Origin: Stappia sp. MMSF_3263
GTDB taxonomy: Bacteria; Pseudomonadota; Alphaproteobacteria; Rhizobiales; Stappiaceae
Length of the DNA: 64,000 bases
Assembly: GCF_030733745.1 (NCBI RefSeq)
Contig: NZ_JASHIK010000012.1
Coordinates: 1 to 64,000 of the forward strand
Reading direction: 5' to 3'
The translations under genes were made by a program, and so were the position numbers. The notes under the pieces are model-generated. The model was given only the letters and a program-made list of their open reading frames with translations, had not been told where the DNA came from and made no database searches. Of this stretch, positions 1-8,424 are shown one piece after another (positions within the stretch are counted from its first letter, which is position 1; every line of letters starts with the position of its first letter).

Positions 1-2
1 GC

Positions 3-191
3 GCGGAGGCGGTGCTGCCGCTGGCGCGCGATGCGGGCGGCCGGCTCGGGGTTGCCGCCGGCGGGGCCTCTGGTGCGCCGCAGATCGTCTTCAACGTGGA
101 AACGCGCGACGCGGAGAGCTTTGCAAGATCGGAGGGGCAGATCGCGACAATGGTAGCCCGCGCCGTCGGACGGGGACGGCGCGGGCTTTGA
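3..191 (+). CDS. Phage/GTA tail tape measure protein, C-terminal end (partial)
   Basis: Only the last 62 codons are in the window; the frame is open at the left edge. The translated tail begins AEAVLPLARDAGGRLGV and ends in a run of arginines and leucine. This is the usual C-terminus of alphaproteobacterial GTA-type tape measure proteins, where a glutamate-valine-leucine-proline-leucine stretch is followed by a Gly-rich segment and a short basic tail. The tape measure sets tail length. Its place just upstream of the DUF2460 and DUF2163 genes fits GTA gene order. The call rests on a short fragment plus context. Confidence 0.65.
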   Translation, partial: AEAVLPLARDAGGRLGVAAGGASGAPQIVFNVETRDAESFARSEGQIATMVARAVGRGRRGL

Positions 192-229
192 CGTCGGGCC
201 CGAAGAGGAGGGGCTCGGGCACCGGCGTT

Positions 230-469
230 TCAGGCAGCGGCGAGCATCGCCGCAATCTCATCCTTCAGATGAAGGCGCTTCTTCTTCAGCTCCTCCAGCG
301 CCTCGTCGGAGGCCGGGGCAACCTGCGTCTCGACCCGGTGAATCTCGCGGTTGACCGCGTGATAGTCATCGGCGAGCCGCGTGAAATGGGTGTTTGTCGT
401 CTTCAGCGCATGCAGCGCGTCGGCGGCGTCCGGGAATTCCTCGTGCAACTCGTGGGGAACATGACTCAT
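230..469 (-). CDS. YdcH family protein (DUF465)
   Basis: A 79-residue, highly charged, helical protein beginning MSHVPHELHEEFPDAADAL. It has the heptad-like pattern and the C-terminal KKKRLHLKDEIAAML block typical of the DUF465/YdcH family, whose function is unknown. The start is chosen at 469 because a strong Shine-Dalgarno (AAAGGAGGT) lies about ten bases upstream; the longer frame to 538 has no such site. The gene is on the minus strand, in the middle of a plus-strand phage-tail module, convergent with the tape measure and divergent from the DUF2460 gene, so it is transcribed on its own. Confidence 0.85.
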   Translation of the reverse strand: MSHVPHELHEEFPDAADALHALKTTNTHFTRLADDYHAVNREIHRVETQVAPASDEALEELKKKRLHLKDEIAAMLAAA

Positions 470-571
470 GTCCGCTAGACCTCCTTTGTTGAGCCGACAT
501 TGCGCGGCCCGTGACCAGGCCGCCTTGAGCGAGATCAAACGGCATGCGTTTTACCCGGCGGGTGCTGATCG

Positions 572-1228
572 ATGACGCCGGGCTTCATCGAGGAGCGGTT
601 TCCGCTGTCGGTCGCCTTCGGCGCGAGCGGCGGGCCGCAATGGCGCACGGAGGTGGTGACGCTTGCCTCCGGCGCGGAGATGCGCAACGCGCGAAGGGCC
701 GGGTCCTGGCGGCGCTACGATGCCGGCACCGGGGTCGCCTCGCTCGCCGACCTGCAGACGGTGACCGCCTTTTTCGAGCGTGTGCGCGGCCGCCTGACGG
801 GCTTTCGTTTTCGCGATCCCTTCGATCATGCCTCGCCCGCGAGCGGGAACGCGGTCGCGGCCGGCGACTGCCTGCTGGGCGAGGGCGACGGGACGCGGAC
901 GCAATTTCTTCTCGCCAAGACCTACGGCACGGGCGCGCTCGTCCATGTGCGGCGCATCGCCAAGCCGGTGGCCGGCACGGTGCGCGTCGCGGTCGATGGC
1001 GCGGAACTCACTGAGGGGGACGACTTCACCTGCGACATGGCGAGCGGAACGGTGGTGTTGTCGGTCGCACCCGTGCCGGGCGCGGCGGTGACGTCGGGTT
1101 TCCGCTTCGACGTTCCGGTGCGCTTCGACACCGACGCGCTCGACCTCAGCCTCACCCATTTCGAAGCGGGGCGGGCGCCGACGATCCCGCTGGTGGAGAT
1201 CGACCCCTTGCCGGAGGGCGGCGCATGA
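572..1228 (+). CDS. DUF2460 (TIGR02217) GTA/phage tail protein
   Basis: 218 residues with the family N-terminus GFIEERFPLSVAFGASGGPQW, a central WRRYDAGTGVASLADLQTVTAFF segment, and the GFRFRDPFDH motif. This is the counterpart of Rhodobacter capsulatus GTA orfg12, a distal tail component. Its stop overlaps the start of the next gene by four bases (ATGA), so the tail genes are translationally coupled. The 5' spacing to the reversed DUF465 gene is about 100 bases and probably holds the promoter for this tail block. Family assignment is firm; the structural role is taken from the R. capsulatus GTA. Confidence 0.9.
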   Translation: MTPGFIEERFPLSVAFGASGGPQWRTEVVTLASGAEMRNARRAGSWRRYDAGTGVASLADLQTVTAFFERVRGRLTGFRFRDPFDHASPASGNAVAAGDCLLGEGDGTRTQFLLAKTYGTGALVHVRRIAKPVAGTVRVAVDGAELTEGDDFTCDMASGTVVLSVAPVPGAAVTSGFRFDVPVRFDTDALDLSLTHFEAGRAPTIPLVEIDPLPEGGA

Positions 1229-2118
1229 AGGAGATCCCGGCAGCTCTTGCCGAGGCGCTTGCCGGCCCCGCGACGACACTTGCCACCTGCTGGCGGCTGA
1301 CGCGGCGCGAGGGAACGGTGCTCGGTTTCACCGACCATGACCGGGTGCTTGCCTTTGACGGGACGACGTTTCGTCCCGAACTCGGCTTCGAGGCAGGCGC
1401 GACGACGCTGGAGCCCGATTTCGCGACGGGCAGTTCCGAGGCGACCGGCATTCTCGCCTCCAAGCGCATCTCGGAGGCCGATCTTTCAGCCGGCCTCTGG
1501 GATGGGGCGCGAGTCGAGATTTTCCTGGTCGACTGGACCAACACCGGGGCGCGCATGCTGCTCAGGCGCGCGGTCATCGGCGAGGTGAGCCGCGCCGGCA
1601 ATGCCTTTCGCGCCGAACTGCGCGGCCTTGCCCATCTCCTCGACCAGCCGCAGGGGCGGGTGTTCTCGCATCTGTGCGACGCCGATCTCGGCGACACGCG
1701 CTGCGCGCTCGATCTTGCGGCCGGCGGCTTTCGCCTCAGCGGAACGGTGGCGTTGGCCGACAGCGGCGACCGGCTGCGCGTTGCGGGTGTTGCCGGTCCG
1801 GCGGCCGACTGGTTCGCCGGCGGCATACTCGAGATGCTCGACGGGCCGCTTGCCGGCCTGCGCGGGGAGATTGTCTCGGACAGGGTCGAGGACGGCGTCC
1901 GCCGCATCGGCCTGATCGCTCCGCTTCCCGGCGTCCCGCAAGCGGGGGCCGGCGTCCGCCTGTCCGCTGGCTGCGACAAGCGCTTCGTCACCTGCCGCGC
2001 CAAATTCGCCAATGGCGTGAATTTTCAAGGATTCCCCCACATGCCCGGCACCGACCGGGCGCTCGCCTATCCCGAGCGCGGGGCGGCGGAAAACGACGGC
2101 GGCACGCTGGTGCGCTGA
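1225..2118 (+). CDS. DUF2163 (TIGR02218) GTA/phage tail protein
   Basis: 297 residues. The N-terminal half carries LATCWRLTRREGTVLGFTDHDR, typical of DUF2163. The C-terminal half is the phage BR0599-like domain with paired cysteines (CDADLGDTRC) and the ending CDKRFVTCRAKFANGVNFQ followed by GFPHMPG. It corresponds to GTA orfg13, a hub or baseplate-like tail component. It starts inside the DUF2460 stop (ATGA) and is followed 28 bases later by the NlpC/P60 gene. The cysteines suggest metal or disulfide stabilisation of the hub, which is an inference from the conserved pattern. Confidence 0.9.
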   Translation: MKEIPAALAEALAGPATTLATCWRLTRREGTVLGFTDHDRVLAFDGTTFRPELGFEAGATTLEPDFATGSSEATGILASKRISEADLSAGLWDGARVEIFLVDWTNTGARMLLRRAVIGEVSRAGNAFRAELRGLAHLLDQPQGRVFSHLCDADLGDTRCALDLAAGGFRLSGTVALADSGDRLRVAGVAGPAADWFAGGILEMLDGPLAGLRGEIVSDRVEDGVRRIGLIAPLPGVPQAGAGVRLSAGCDKRFVTCRAKFANGVNFQGFPHMPGTDRALAYPERGAAENDGGTLVR

Positions 2119-2146
2119 GGCGTGGTGCCGGCAGGGAGGCAGCCAC

Positions 2147-2605
2147 ATGATCACACGCGACGACATCCTGCGCGAAGCGCGGGAATGGATCGGCACGCCC
2201 TATCGCCACCAGGCGAGCTGCAAGGGCGCGGGCGCCGATTGCCTCGGCCTGGTACGCGGCACCTGGCGCGCGCTCTACGGGCGCGAGCCGGAGACCCCGC
2301 CGCCCTACAGCCGCGACTGGGCCGAGGCCGATCCACGCGAGAGTTTCCTTTCTGCCGCCCGCCGCCACATGCGCGAATGCGATCCGGCCCGGGCGGGGCC
2401 GGGGGACGTGCTTTTGTTCCGCTGGCGCGACGGCGCGCCGGTCAAGCATGCGGGCATCCTCTCTTGCGCATCGCTGACGGGCGATGCCTGCATCATCCAT
2501 GCCTATGAGGGCGTCGCGGTCAGCGAGAGCCCGCTGGTGCCCGCCTGGCGCGGGCGCATCGCCGCCGCCTTCTCCTTTCCCGGAGTGGACCCATGGCAAC
2601 CTTGA
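2147..2605 (+). CDS. Phage-type NlpC/P60 cell wall peptidase (TIGR02219)
   Basis: 152 residues. It begins MITRDDILREAREWIGTPY, then the catalytic cysteine in GADCLGL (Cys32) and the histidine in VKHAGIL (His101), with a second histidine in IIHAYEG. This is the tail-associated peptidoglycan hydrolase of GTA clusters (orfg14 position), expected to cleave peptide crosslinks during DNA delivery. There is no signal peptide, as expected for a virion component. The last 13 bases overlap the next gene, so the two are coupled. Confidence 0.9.
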   Translation: MITRDDILREAREWIGTPYRHQASCKGAGADCLGLVRGTWRALYGREPETPPPYSRDWAEADPRESFLSAARRHMRECDPARAGPGDVLLFRWRDGAPVKHAGILSCASLTGDACIIHAYEGVAVSESPLVPAWRGRIAAAFSFPGVDPWQP

Positions 2606-5600
2606 TCCTCGCGGCCGCCGGCAAGGCCATCGGCGCGGCGCTTCTGGGCAGCACCGGCGCGTTGCTCGGTCAGGCGGCCGGCGCCGTTGCCGGTCATGCG
2701 CTCGACCAGCAGCTGTTCGGGTCGAGCCGCACCATCGAGGGGCGCAGGCTCGACGAGCTTGCCGTGCAGTCCTCCACCGAAGGCGCGCCGCTGCCGATGG
2801 TCCATGGGCGGGTGCGGCTTGCCGGGCAGGTGATCTGGGCAACGCGCTTCGAGGAGGAGGTGCGCGAGGAGAGAAGCGGCGGCAAGGGCGGGGGCGGCAG
2901 CGGCACGACGGTGCGCAGCTACCGCTATTTCGCCAGTTTCGCCGTGGCGTTGTGTGCCGGGCCGGTGTCGCATGTCGGCGCGGTCTGGGCCGACGGCAAG
3001 CCGATGGACATGACCGGCATCACCTGGCGCGTCCACAGGGGCGGTGCCGACCAGCCGCCCGATCCGTTGATCTCGGCGTTGCAGGGGGAGACGCCGGCCT
3101 ATCGCCACACGGCCTATGTCGTCTTCGAGCGGCTGCCGCTGGAAGCTTTCGGCGACCGGTTGCCGCAACTGACTTTCGAGGTGATCCGCGCCGCCGGGGA
3201 GCTTGAGGATCTGGTGCGCGCGGTGACGATCATCCCCGGCGCGGGCGAGTTCGTCTATGAGCCCGCGCCCGTCACCTGGACGGTGCGGCCGGGCGTTTCG
3301 GAAAGCGCCAACCGGCAGGTGATGCATGCGCCGAGCAATTGGGCCGCCTCGATTGACGAGTTGCAGGCGCTGTGCCCGGGGCTCGAACGTGTCGCGCTGG
3401 TGGTCGCCTGGTTCGCAGACGACCTGCGCGCCGGCCATTGCACCATTCGTCCGAAAGTCGAGACGCGCGGCCGCCAGACGCAAGGGGCGATCTGGGGCGT
3501 TTCCGGGCTGATCGGATCGACAGCGCAGGAGGTGAGCCGTCACGAAGGGGTGCCGGCCTATGGCGGCACGCCTTCGGACGCCAGCGTCATCGCGGCGATC
3601 GCCGACCTCAAGGCGCGCGGCCTTGAAGTGGCGCTCTATCCGTTCCTGCTGATGGACGTGCCGCCGGCAAACGGATTGTCCGACCCCTATGGCGGGGCGG
3701 AGCAGGCCGCCCACCCCTGGCGCGGGCGGATCACCGGCGAGGTGGCCCCCGGCCTGCCCGGGACGAGTGAGGGAACGGTCGCGGCGGCAACAGAGATCGC
3801 CGCCTTCGCCGGCAGCGCCGAGCCCGCGCATTTCCTGCCGCAGTCCTCGGGCGTGCTCTACCTGGGACCGACGGAATGGTCCTACCGGCGTTTTGTCCTG
3901 CATCACGCCAACCTTGCGGCGGCGGCCGGCGGCGTCGACGCGTTCCTGGTCGGCTCGGAAATGCGCGGGCTGACGCGCCTGTCGGATGCATCCGGCCACT
4001 TTCCCTTCGTCGAGGTGCTGCGCGAACTGGCGGGTGAGGTACGGGCGATCCTGCCGGGCGCGAAGATCACCTATGCGGCCGACTGGAGCGAATACGGCGC
4101 CCATCAACCCGCGCCGGGCGAGTTGCGCTTTCCCCTCGACCCTCTCTGGGCCGATCCGGCGATCGACGCGGTCGGGATCGACGCCTATTTCCCGCTCGCC
4201 GACCGGCGCGAGGAGAACGACCCGGACGGAGAAGTCGACCCGCATGCGCTGGGTCCGCTCGCGGTGGCGGTTGCCGGCGGCGAGGATTTCGACTGGTATT
4301 ATGCAAGCGAGGCCGACCGGCGGGCGGGAACGCGCACGCCGATCACCGACGGGGCGTATGGCAAGCCCTGGGTCTACCGCGCCAAGGACATTGCCGGCTG
4401 GTGGGAGAACGCCCATGTGGAGCGGATCGGCGGTGTCGAGGCAGGCGTTTCGACGGAGTGGATTCCGCGCTCCAAACCGGTCTGGCTGACCGAGCTTGGC
4501 GTGCCGGCGATCGCCTTTGGCGCCAACCAGCCGAACGTTTTCTTCGATGCCAAGTCGTCGGAATCCGCCTGGCCGCGCTTTTCCGATGGCGGTCGCGACG
4601 ACCTCGTCCAGCGCCGCGCGCTGGAGGCCGTCATCGGTCACTGGTCGGGCATGCATCCGGATGTCGCGCCCGGTCACAACCCGGTGTCGCCGCTCTATGG
4701 CGGGCCGATGGTGGATCCGGGCCACATCTGTCTGTGGGCCTGGGATGCCCGCCCCTATCCCGCCTTTCCCGCGCAGACCGATCTTTGGGCCGATGGCGGC
4801 AACTGGCGCGCCGGCCACTGGCTGAACGGCCGCCTTGGCGGCCTGTCGCTGGCCGGACTTGTCCGCCGGCTTGCCGCCGATTTCGGCCTGCCCGGCGACC
4901 TGCTCGACTGCGCCGGCTTGCCGGGCACGCTCGACGGGATCGCCGTGTCTGGGCCGGTGCGGCTACGCGACGTGCTGGCCCCGCTCGTCGAGGCGCATGG
5001 CGCGGTCGCCGTCGACAGGGGGACGGACCTGGCGCTTGTGCCGGCCTGGAGCCCCTCGCTTGCGGATCTGGGGGCAGGGGAGATTGTCGCGGGCGCGGAC
5101 GGGCGGGCGGCGACCGGGCTGCGCCGCGCGCAGGAGGCGGAGGTGCCGGCCGAGGTCAGGATCGCGGCGCGCGATCCGGTGCGCGAGCACCGGCGCTTCG
5201 TCGTTTCCTCGCGCCGCATCACCAGCCAGATCACGGGCCAGATCACGGGCCAGATCGCCGGCAATGGCAGGCGGGTGGAGGAAATCGACCTCGCCGCAAG
5301 CCTCGATCCGGCGCTGGCGTCGAGCCTTGCCGAACGACTGCTGGTCCGGCGCTGGGCCGAGCGCGAGGAGGTGCGCTTCGCTCTGCCGCCGGGCAGCATC
5401 GCGCTGGAGCCGGGCGACGTGGCGCGGCTGGTGGCGGACCCTTTGACGGGGCAGGCGGAAACGCTGGAGCTGCGCATCGAGGCGGTGGAAGAGGGCGAGA
5501 CACGCCGCATCGTGGCGCGGTCCGTGCGCCGTCCACCGCCCTTGCGGGCACGGGCCGTTGGCGGCGAGGCGCGGCCGCGCAGCATCACTGCGGTTGCCGG

Positions 5601-6540
5601 CCGGGCCGATGCGCTGATCCTCGACCTGCCGCCGATGCCGGGCGACGAGGCGCCGCAGCAACCGCGGATCGCAGCCTTCGTCACCCCCTGGCCGGGCGCG
5701 ATCCATGTCTACCGGGCAAGCGATGGCGTGCCGCAGACGCTGCTAGCACGGGTAGAGAAACCGGCCCTGACCGGCACGCTTGTCGAGGATCTCGCGCCGG
5801 GGCCGGTCGCCGTCTGGGACCGGGCGGGGCGGATCGAGATCGAGGTGACCGGCGGCACGCTGTCCTCCGTCACCGAGGATGCGGTCCTGGCGGGCGCCAA
5901 TCCCCTGGCTGTCCTGGCGCCGGATGGCGGCCTCGAGATCGTCCAGTTCGCGCAGGCGCAGCTTGTCGGCCCGCGCCGCTACGCGCTGACCATGCTGTTG
6001 CGCGGCCAGCAGGGGACGGAGACGGCCGCCCTGACACCGACGCCGGCCGGCAGCCGCGCGGTGCTGGTCGACGAGGCGCTGACGCCGCTGTCGCTGACGC
6101 TCGACGAGATCGGCCTTGCCTTCACCCACGCGCTGGTGCCGGCGGGCCAGCCGCTCGACAGCCCGGCGCGGACCGACATCGACCACACTGCCGGCGCGCG
6201 CGGCCTGATGCCCTTCGCGCCGGTCCATGCGAGGGCGGAACGACTTTCCGGCGGCGAGGCGCGGTTCACCTGGATCCGCCGCACGCGGATCGGCGGCGAC
6301 GGCTGGCGTGAGGGCGAGGTGCCGCTTGGCGAGGAGCGCGAGGCCTATCTCGCCGAATTGCTCGACGGCGGCGACCTGCCGCTCCTGACCCGCGAGACGG
6401 AGGCGTCGGAGCTGGTGGTGACGGCGGGCGAGGAACTTGCCGCCTTCGGCGCGCCGCAGGCCGCGTTCCGGCTGCGCGTGAGGCAGGTCTCCGCCGTCAT
6501 CGGCCCGGGAACGCCCGGGACCTTCGATCTCACCGTTTGA
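2593..6540 (+). CDS. GTA TIM-barrel-like tail/host-specificity protein (orfg15 type)
   Basis: 1315 residues, the usual size of this family. Order: a Gly/Ala-rich hydrophobic N-terminus (about 1-40), a tail-fold region with VQSSTEGAPLPMVHGRVRLAG, the GTA TIM-barrel region (about 430-720, with the VGSEMRGLTRLSD and DAVGIDAYFPLADRRE blocks), a Phage-tail_3-like domain (about 790-960) and a C-terminal beta-rich portion. It is expected at the tail tip and to contact the recipient envelope. A small in-frame repeat occurs at 5227-5256 (12-base unit, about 2.5 copies, giving QITG repeats). It overlaps the peptidase gene by 13 bases. Confidence 0.92.
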   Translation: MATLILAAAGKAIGAALLGSTGALLGQAAGAVAGHALDQQLFGSSRTIEGRRLDELAVQSSTEGAPLPMVHGRVRLAGQVIWATRFEEEVREERSGGKGGGGSGTTVRSYRYFASFAVALCAGPVSHVGAVWADGKPMDMTGITWRVHRGGADQPPDPLISALQGETPAYRHTAYVVFERLPLEAFGDRLPQLTFEVIRAAGELEDLVRAVTIIPGAGEFVYEPAPVTWTVRPGVSESANRQVMHAPSNWAASIDELQALCPGLERVALVVAWFADDLRAGHCTIRPKVETRGRQTQGAIWGVSGLIGSTAQEVSRHEGVPAYGGTPSDASVIAAIADLKARGLEVALYPFLLMDVPPANGLSDPYGGAEQAAHPWRGRITGEVAPGLPGTSEGTVAAATEIAAFAGSAEPAHFLPQSSGVLYLGPTEWSYRRFVLHHANLAAAAGGVDAFLVGSEMRGLTRLSDASGHFPFVEVLRELAGEVRAILPGAKITYAADWSEYGAHQPAPGELRFPLDPLWADPAIDAVGIDAYFPLADRREENDPDGEVDPHALGPLAVAVAGGEDFDWYYASEADRRAGTRTPITDGAYGKPWVYRAKDIAGWWENAHVERIGGVEAGVSTEWIPRSKPVWLTELGVPAIAFGANQPNVFFDAKSSESAWPRFSDGGRDDLVQRRALEAVIGHWSGMHPDVAPGHNPVSPLYGGPMVDPGHICLWAWDARPYPAFPAQTDLWADGGNWRAGHWLNGRLGGLSLAGLVRRLAADFGLPGDLLDCAGLPGTLDGIAVSGPVRLRDVLAPLVEAHGAVAVDRGTDLALVPAWSPSLADLGAGEIVAGADGRAATGLRRAQEAEVPAEVRIAARDPVREHRRFVVSSRRITSQITGQITGQIAGNGRRVEEIDLAASLDPALASSLAERLLVRRWAEREEVRFALPPGSIALEPGDVARLVADPLTGQAETLELRIEAVEEGETRRIVARSVRRPPPLRARAVGGEARPRSITAVAGRADALILDLPPMPGDEAPQQPRIAAFVTPWPGAIHVYRASDGVPQTLLARVEKPALTGTLVEDLAPGPVAVWDRAGRIEIEVTGGTLSSVTEDAVLAGANPLAVLAPDGGLEIVQFAQAQLVGPRRYALTMLLRGQQGTETAALTPTPAGSRAVLVDEALTPLSLTLDEIGLAFTHALVPAGQPLDSPARTDIDHTAGARGLMPFAPVHARAERLSGGEARFTWIRRTRIGGDGWREGEVPLGEEREAYLAELLDGGDLPLLTRETEASELVVTAGEELAAFGAPQAAFRLRVRQVSAVIGPGTPGTFDLTV

Positions 6541-6570
6541 TCCGCAATTTCCAGCCACGAGGAGACGCCC

Positions 6571-7299
6571 ATGCGCATCAGCGACAGGGGACTTGCCCTC
6601 ATCGCCCGGCACGAGGGTTTCGTCGCCAGGGCCTATCGCGATCCGGTCGGGGTGCTGACCATCGGCTACGGCTTCACCATGGGCAGCCGCGTTTTCGCAG
6701 CCTACTGGCGTGACCGGCACGGACGGGCCCTGGCGCCCGGCGACCGGCTGGAACGGGCGGAGGCGGATGCGCTGCTGCGCCGGCTCGTCGACGGGGAATA
6801 TGGCGCGGCCGTCACGCGGGAGCTTGGAGAACTCCCGCAGCACCAGCACGATGCCGCCTGTTCCGTCGCCTTCAATCTCGGGCCGCGGGCGCTGCGCTGG
6901 CGCTGGGCGCGGGCGCTGAAGGCGGGCGACAGGCGCGGCGCGGCGGAGATCCTTGGCGCAAACTACAACACGGCCGGCGGCCGGCGGCTGGCGGGCCTCG
7001 TTCGCCGCCGCCGCGAGGAAGCGGCATTGCTGCTTGCAGGCGACTACGGCGATGGCGGCGCTGGAGAGGGCAACCCTGTTGCAGCGCCGGAGGCGGGGAA
7101 CCGGTCGGCCCGGGCGCGGCGCGGACTGTGGGCCTCGCTTGTCTCCGCGTTCGGTCTTGGCGCGGCGGGAATGGTGGAGAGCGAGGGGCTTTCCCCCTGG
7201 TGGATCGCCGGGGCGGCTGTCGCGGCGATCATCGGCGCGGGTGTGCTTCTGCTCGTCCGGCGGCATTGGCGCCGCCGCCGCCCGAGCCGGGCCGGCTGA
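6571..7299 (+). CDS. GH24 lysozyme (endolysin) with C-terminal membrane anchor
   Basis: 242 residues. The N-terminal 150 residues are a phage T4-type lysozyme: Glu15 in RHEGF, Asp24 in YRDP and Thr30 in TIGYGF have exactly the E-D-T spacing (9 and 6) of the T4 catalytic triad. A Pro/Ala linker follows, then a hydrophobic segment (about 205-230, WWIAGAAVAAIIGAGVLLLV) and a basic tail, so the enzyme is probably tethered to the inner membrane by its C-terminus. That is unusual for a soluble endolysin. It lies 30 bases after the tail tip gene and just before two small membrane proteins. Confidence 0.87.
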   Translation: MRISDRGLALIARHEGFVARAYRDPVGVLTIGYGFTMGSRVFAAYWRDRHGRALAPGDRLERAEADALLRRLVDGEYGAAVTRELGELPQHQHDAACSVAFNLGPRALRWRWARALKAGDRRGAAEILGANYNTAGGRRLAGLVRRRREEAALLLAGDYGDGGAGEGNPVAAPEAGNRSARARRGLWASLVSAFGLGAAGMVESEGLSPWWIAGAAVAAIIGAGVLLLVRRHWRRRRPSRAG

Positions 7300-7345
7300 G
7301 CGGCTCCCCTCACATCATTGCAAGGACGTGGAAGGAGTATCTCGC

Positions 7346-7570
7346 ATGCGCGGATGGAGAACACTTGTCGTCAACGGCCTGACGGCCGCCGGGATCGTGT
7401 CGCTGGAGGCGCTCAGGTTTCTGGGCGAGGTCGACTGGGCGAGCGCCCTCGGCCCGCACCGGGCGCTGTGGATCGTTGTTCTCGTCAACCTCGCCAACAT
7501 CGTTCTGCGCCATGTCACCGGCGAACCGGCCGGCTGGCGGCGAGAGGCGCGTCCGGGGCGGCCGCGATGA
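7346..7570 (+). CDS. Small membrane protein of the lysis-like cassette
   Basis: 74 residues beginning MRGWRTLVVNGLTAAGIVSL, with two hydrophobic stretches (about 6-25 and 40-55). It has a good ribosome site (GAAGGAG, about ten bases upstream), and its stop overlaps the next ATG by four bases. No family is recognised with certainty. Size, two membrane spans and position between a lysozyme and a holin-like gene make a holin or antiholin role possible, but that is an inference. Confidence 0.72.
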   Translation: MRGWRTLVVNGLTAAGIVSLEALRFLGEVDWASALGPHRALWIVVLVNLANIVLRHVTGEPAGWRREARPGRPR

Positions 7571-7977
7571 GCGGGTTGCTGGGGTTCCTCACCGGACCGC
7601 TGCTCAGCGCGCTGGTCAGGGCCTTCGAGAACCGCGTCGCGGCCCGTTCCGAGGCGGCGCGGATATCGGCCGATCTCGCGGGTGAGGCAATTCGCGGCGA
7701 GATCGAGGCGCGCGCCCATGCCCGCGCCGTGCTGATCGCCGAACAGGGGCATTTTTTCTCCGCCGCCCGGCTTGGGCGGCTGCTCTTCGTCCTGCCGCTT
7801 GGCCTGTGGTGGAGCGCGGTGATCGCCGATTCGGTGTTTTCCTTCGACTGGGATGTCGCCGCCCTGCCGCCGCCGCTCGATGAATGGGCCGGCGGCATCC
7901 TCCTGTCGCTGTTCCTGGTCGACGGGGTGCAGGGCGCGGTGCGCGCGGCGCGCGCGGGATTGTCCGGCAAGGGGTGA
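7567..7977 (+). CDS. Holin-like membrane protein (3TM-type)
   Basis: 136 residues. A hydrophobic N-terminus (GLLGFLTGPLLSALV) is followed by a charged helix rich in Ala, Arg and Glu, then two membrane spans (about 74-95, LLFVLPLGLWWSAVIADSV, and 108-122). This helix-then-membrane layout is that of the 3TM-type holins of rhizobial phages and GTAs. Coupling by ATGA to the preceding small protein and proximity to a lysozyme support a lysis function. The match to the holin family is by pattern only. Confidence 0.7.
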   Translation: MSGLLGFLTGPLLSALVRAFENRVAARSEAARISADLAGEAIRGEIEARAHARAVLIAEQGHFFSAARLGRLLFVLPLGLWWSAVIADSVFSFDWDVAALPPPLDEWAGGILLSLFLVDGVQGAVRAARAGLSGKG

Positions 7978-8052
7978 GCCGGCGCGAAACCCCTCAGGTT
8001 CCTGCGCGATGTGTTCATGTGCTATTCAGGCGCATCGCGATATGGATCGGGC

Positions 8053-8373
8053 ATGGTCAGGCACACACCCATATTCACCGGCACGGCGTCCGGTTTTCGA
8101 CGCGCCGCGCGGGTCCTCGCGCTGGCGCTGGCGCTTGTCGTTCCGGCGACTGCGGCCTCGGCCCAGTGCCTGAGCCAGCAGCAGGCGCGGTCTGCGGTGC
8201 AAAGCGGCGAGGCCCGCCCGCTCGGCAGCGTCGCGGGCGCCGTCAGTGGCGAGATCGTGCGCGCCGAACTGTGCCGCGAGAGCGGGCGCCTCGTCTATGT
8301 CCTGTCCGTGCTCTCGGGCGGACGCGTCGCAAACCATGTCATCGATGCCCGCTCAGGCCAGGTGCTCCGCTGA
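8053..8373 (+). CDS. PepSY-like periplasmic protein, possible FeuN analogue
   Basis: 106 residues if started at the ATG at 8053. The signal peptide (about 1-37) ends in ATAASAQ. The mature protein of about 70 residues reads CLSQQQARSAVQSGEARPLG, then a PepSY-like beta hairpin ending NHVIDARSGQVLR. Two cysteines could pair. It sits 51 bases upstream of the response regulator on the same strand. In Sinorhizobium a small periplasmic protein, FeuN, is encoded upstream of feuPQ and inhibits FeuQ. Location and size here suggest a comparable modulator, but I cannot confirm sequence homology to FeuN. Confidence 0.8.
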   Translation: MVRHTPIFTGTASGFRRAARVLALALALVVPATAASAQCLSQQQARSAVQSGEARPLGSVAGAVSGEIVRAELCRESGRLVYVLSVLSGGRVANHVIDARSGQVLR

Positions 8374-8424
8374 GGCCCGCCCGGCCTTCCCGCCAATTCC
8401 TGCCATCAAAGGACGACCGAACGC

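Noticed and set aside
2503-4818. Long minus-strand open frame of 771 codons
   Set aside because: Antisense to the GTA tail tip gene, with Arg/His/Gln-rich composition and no recognisable domain.
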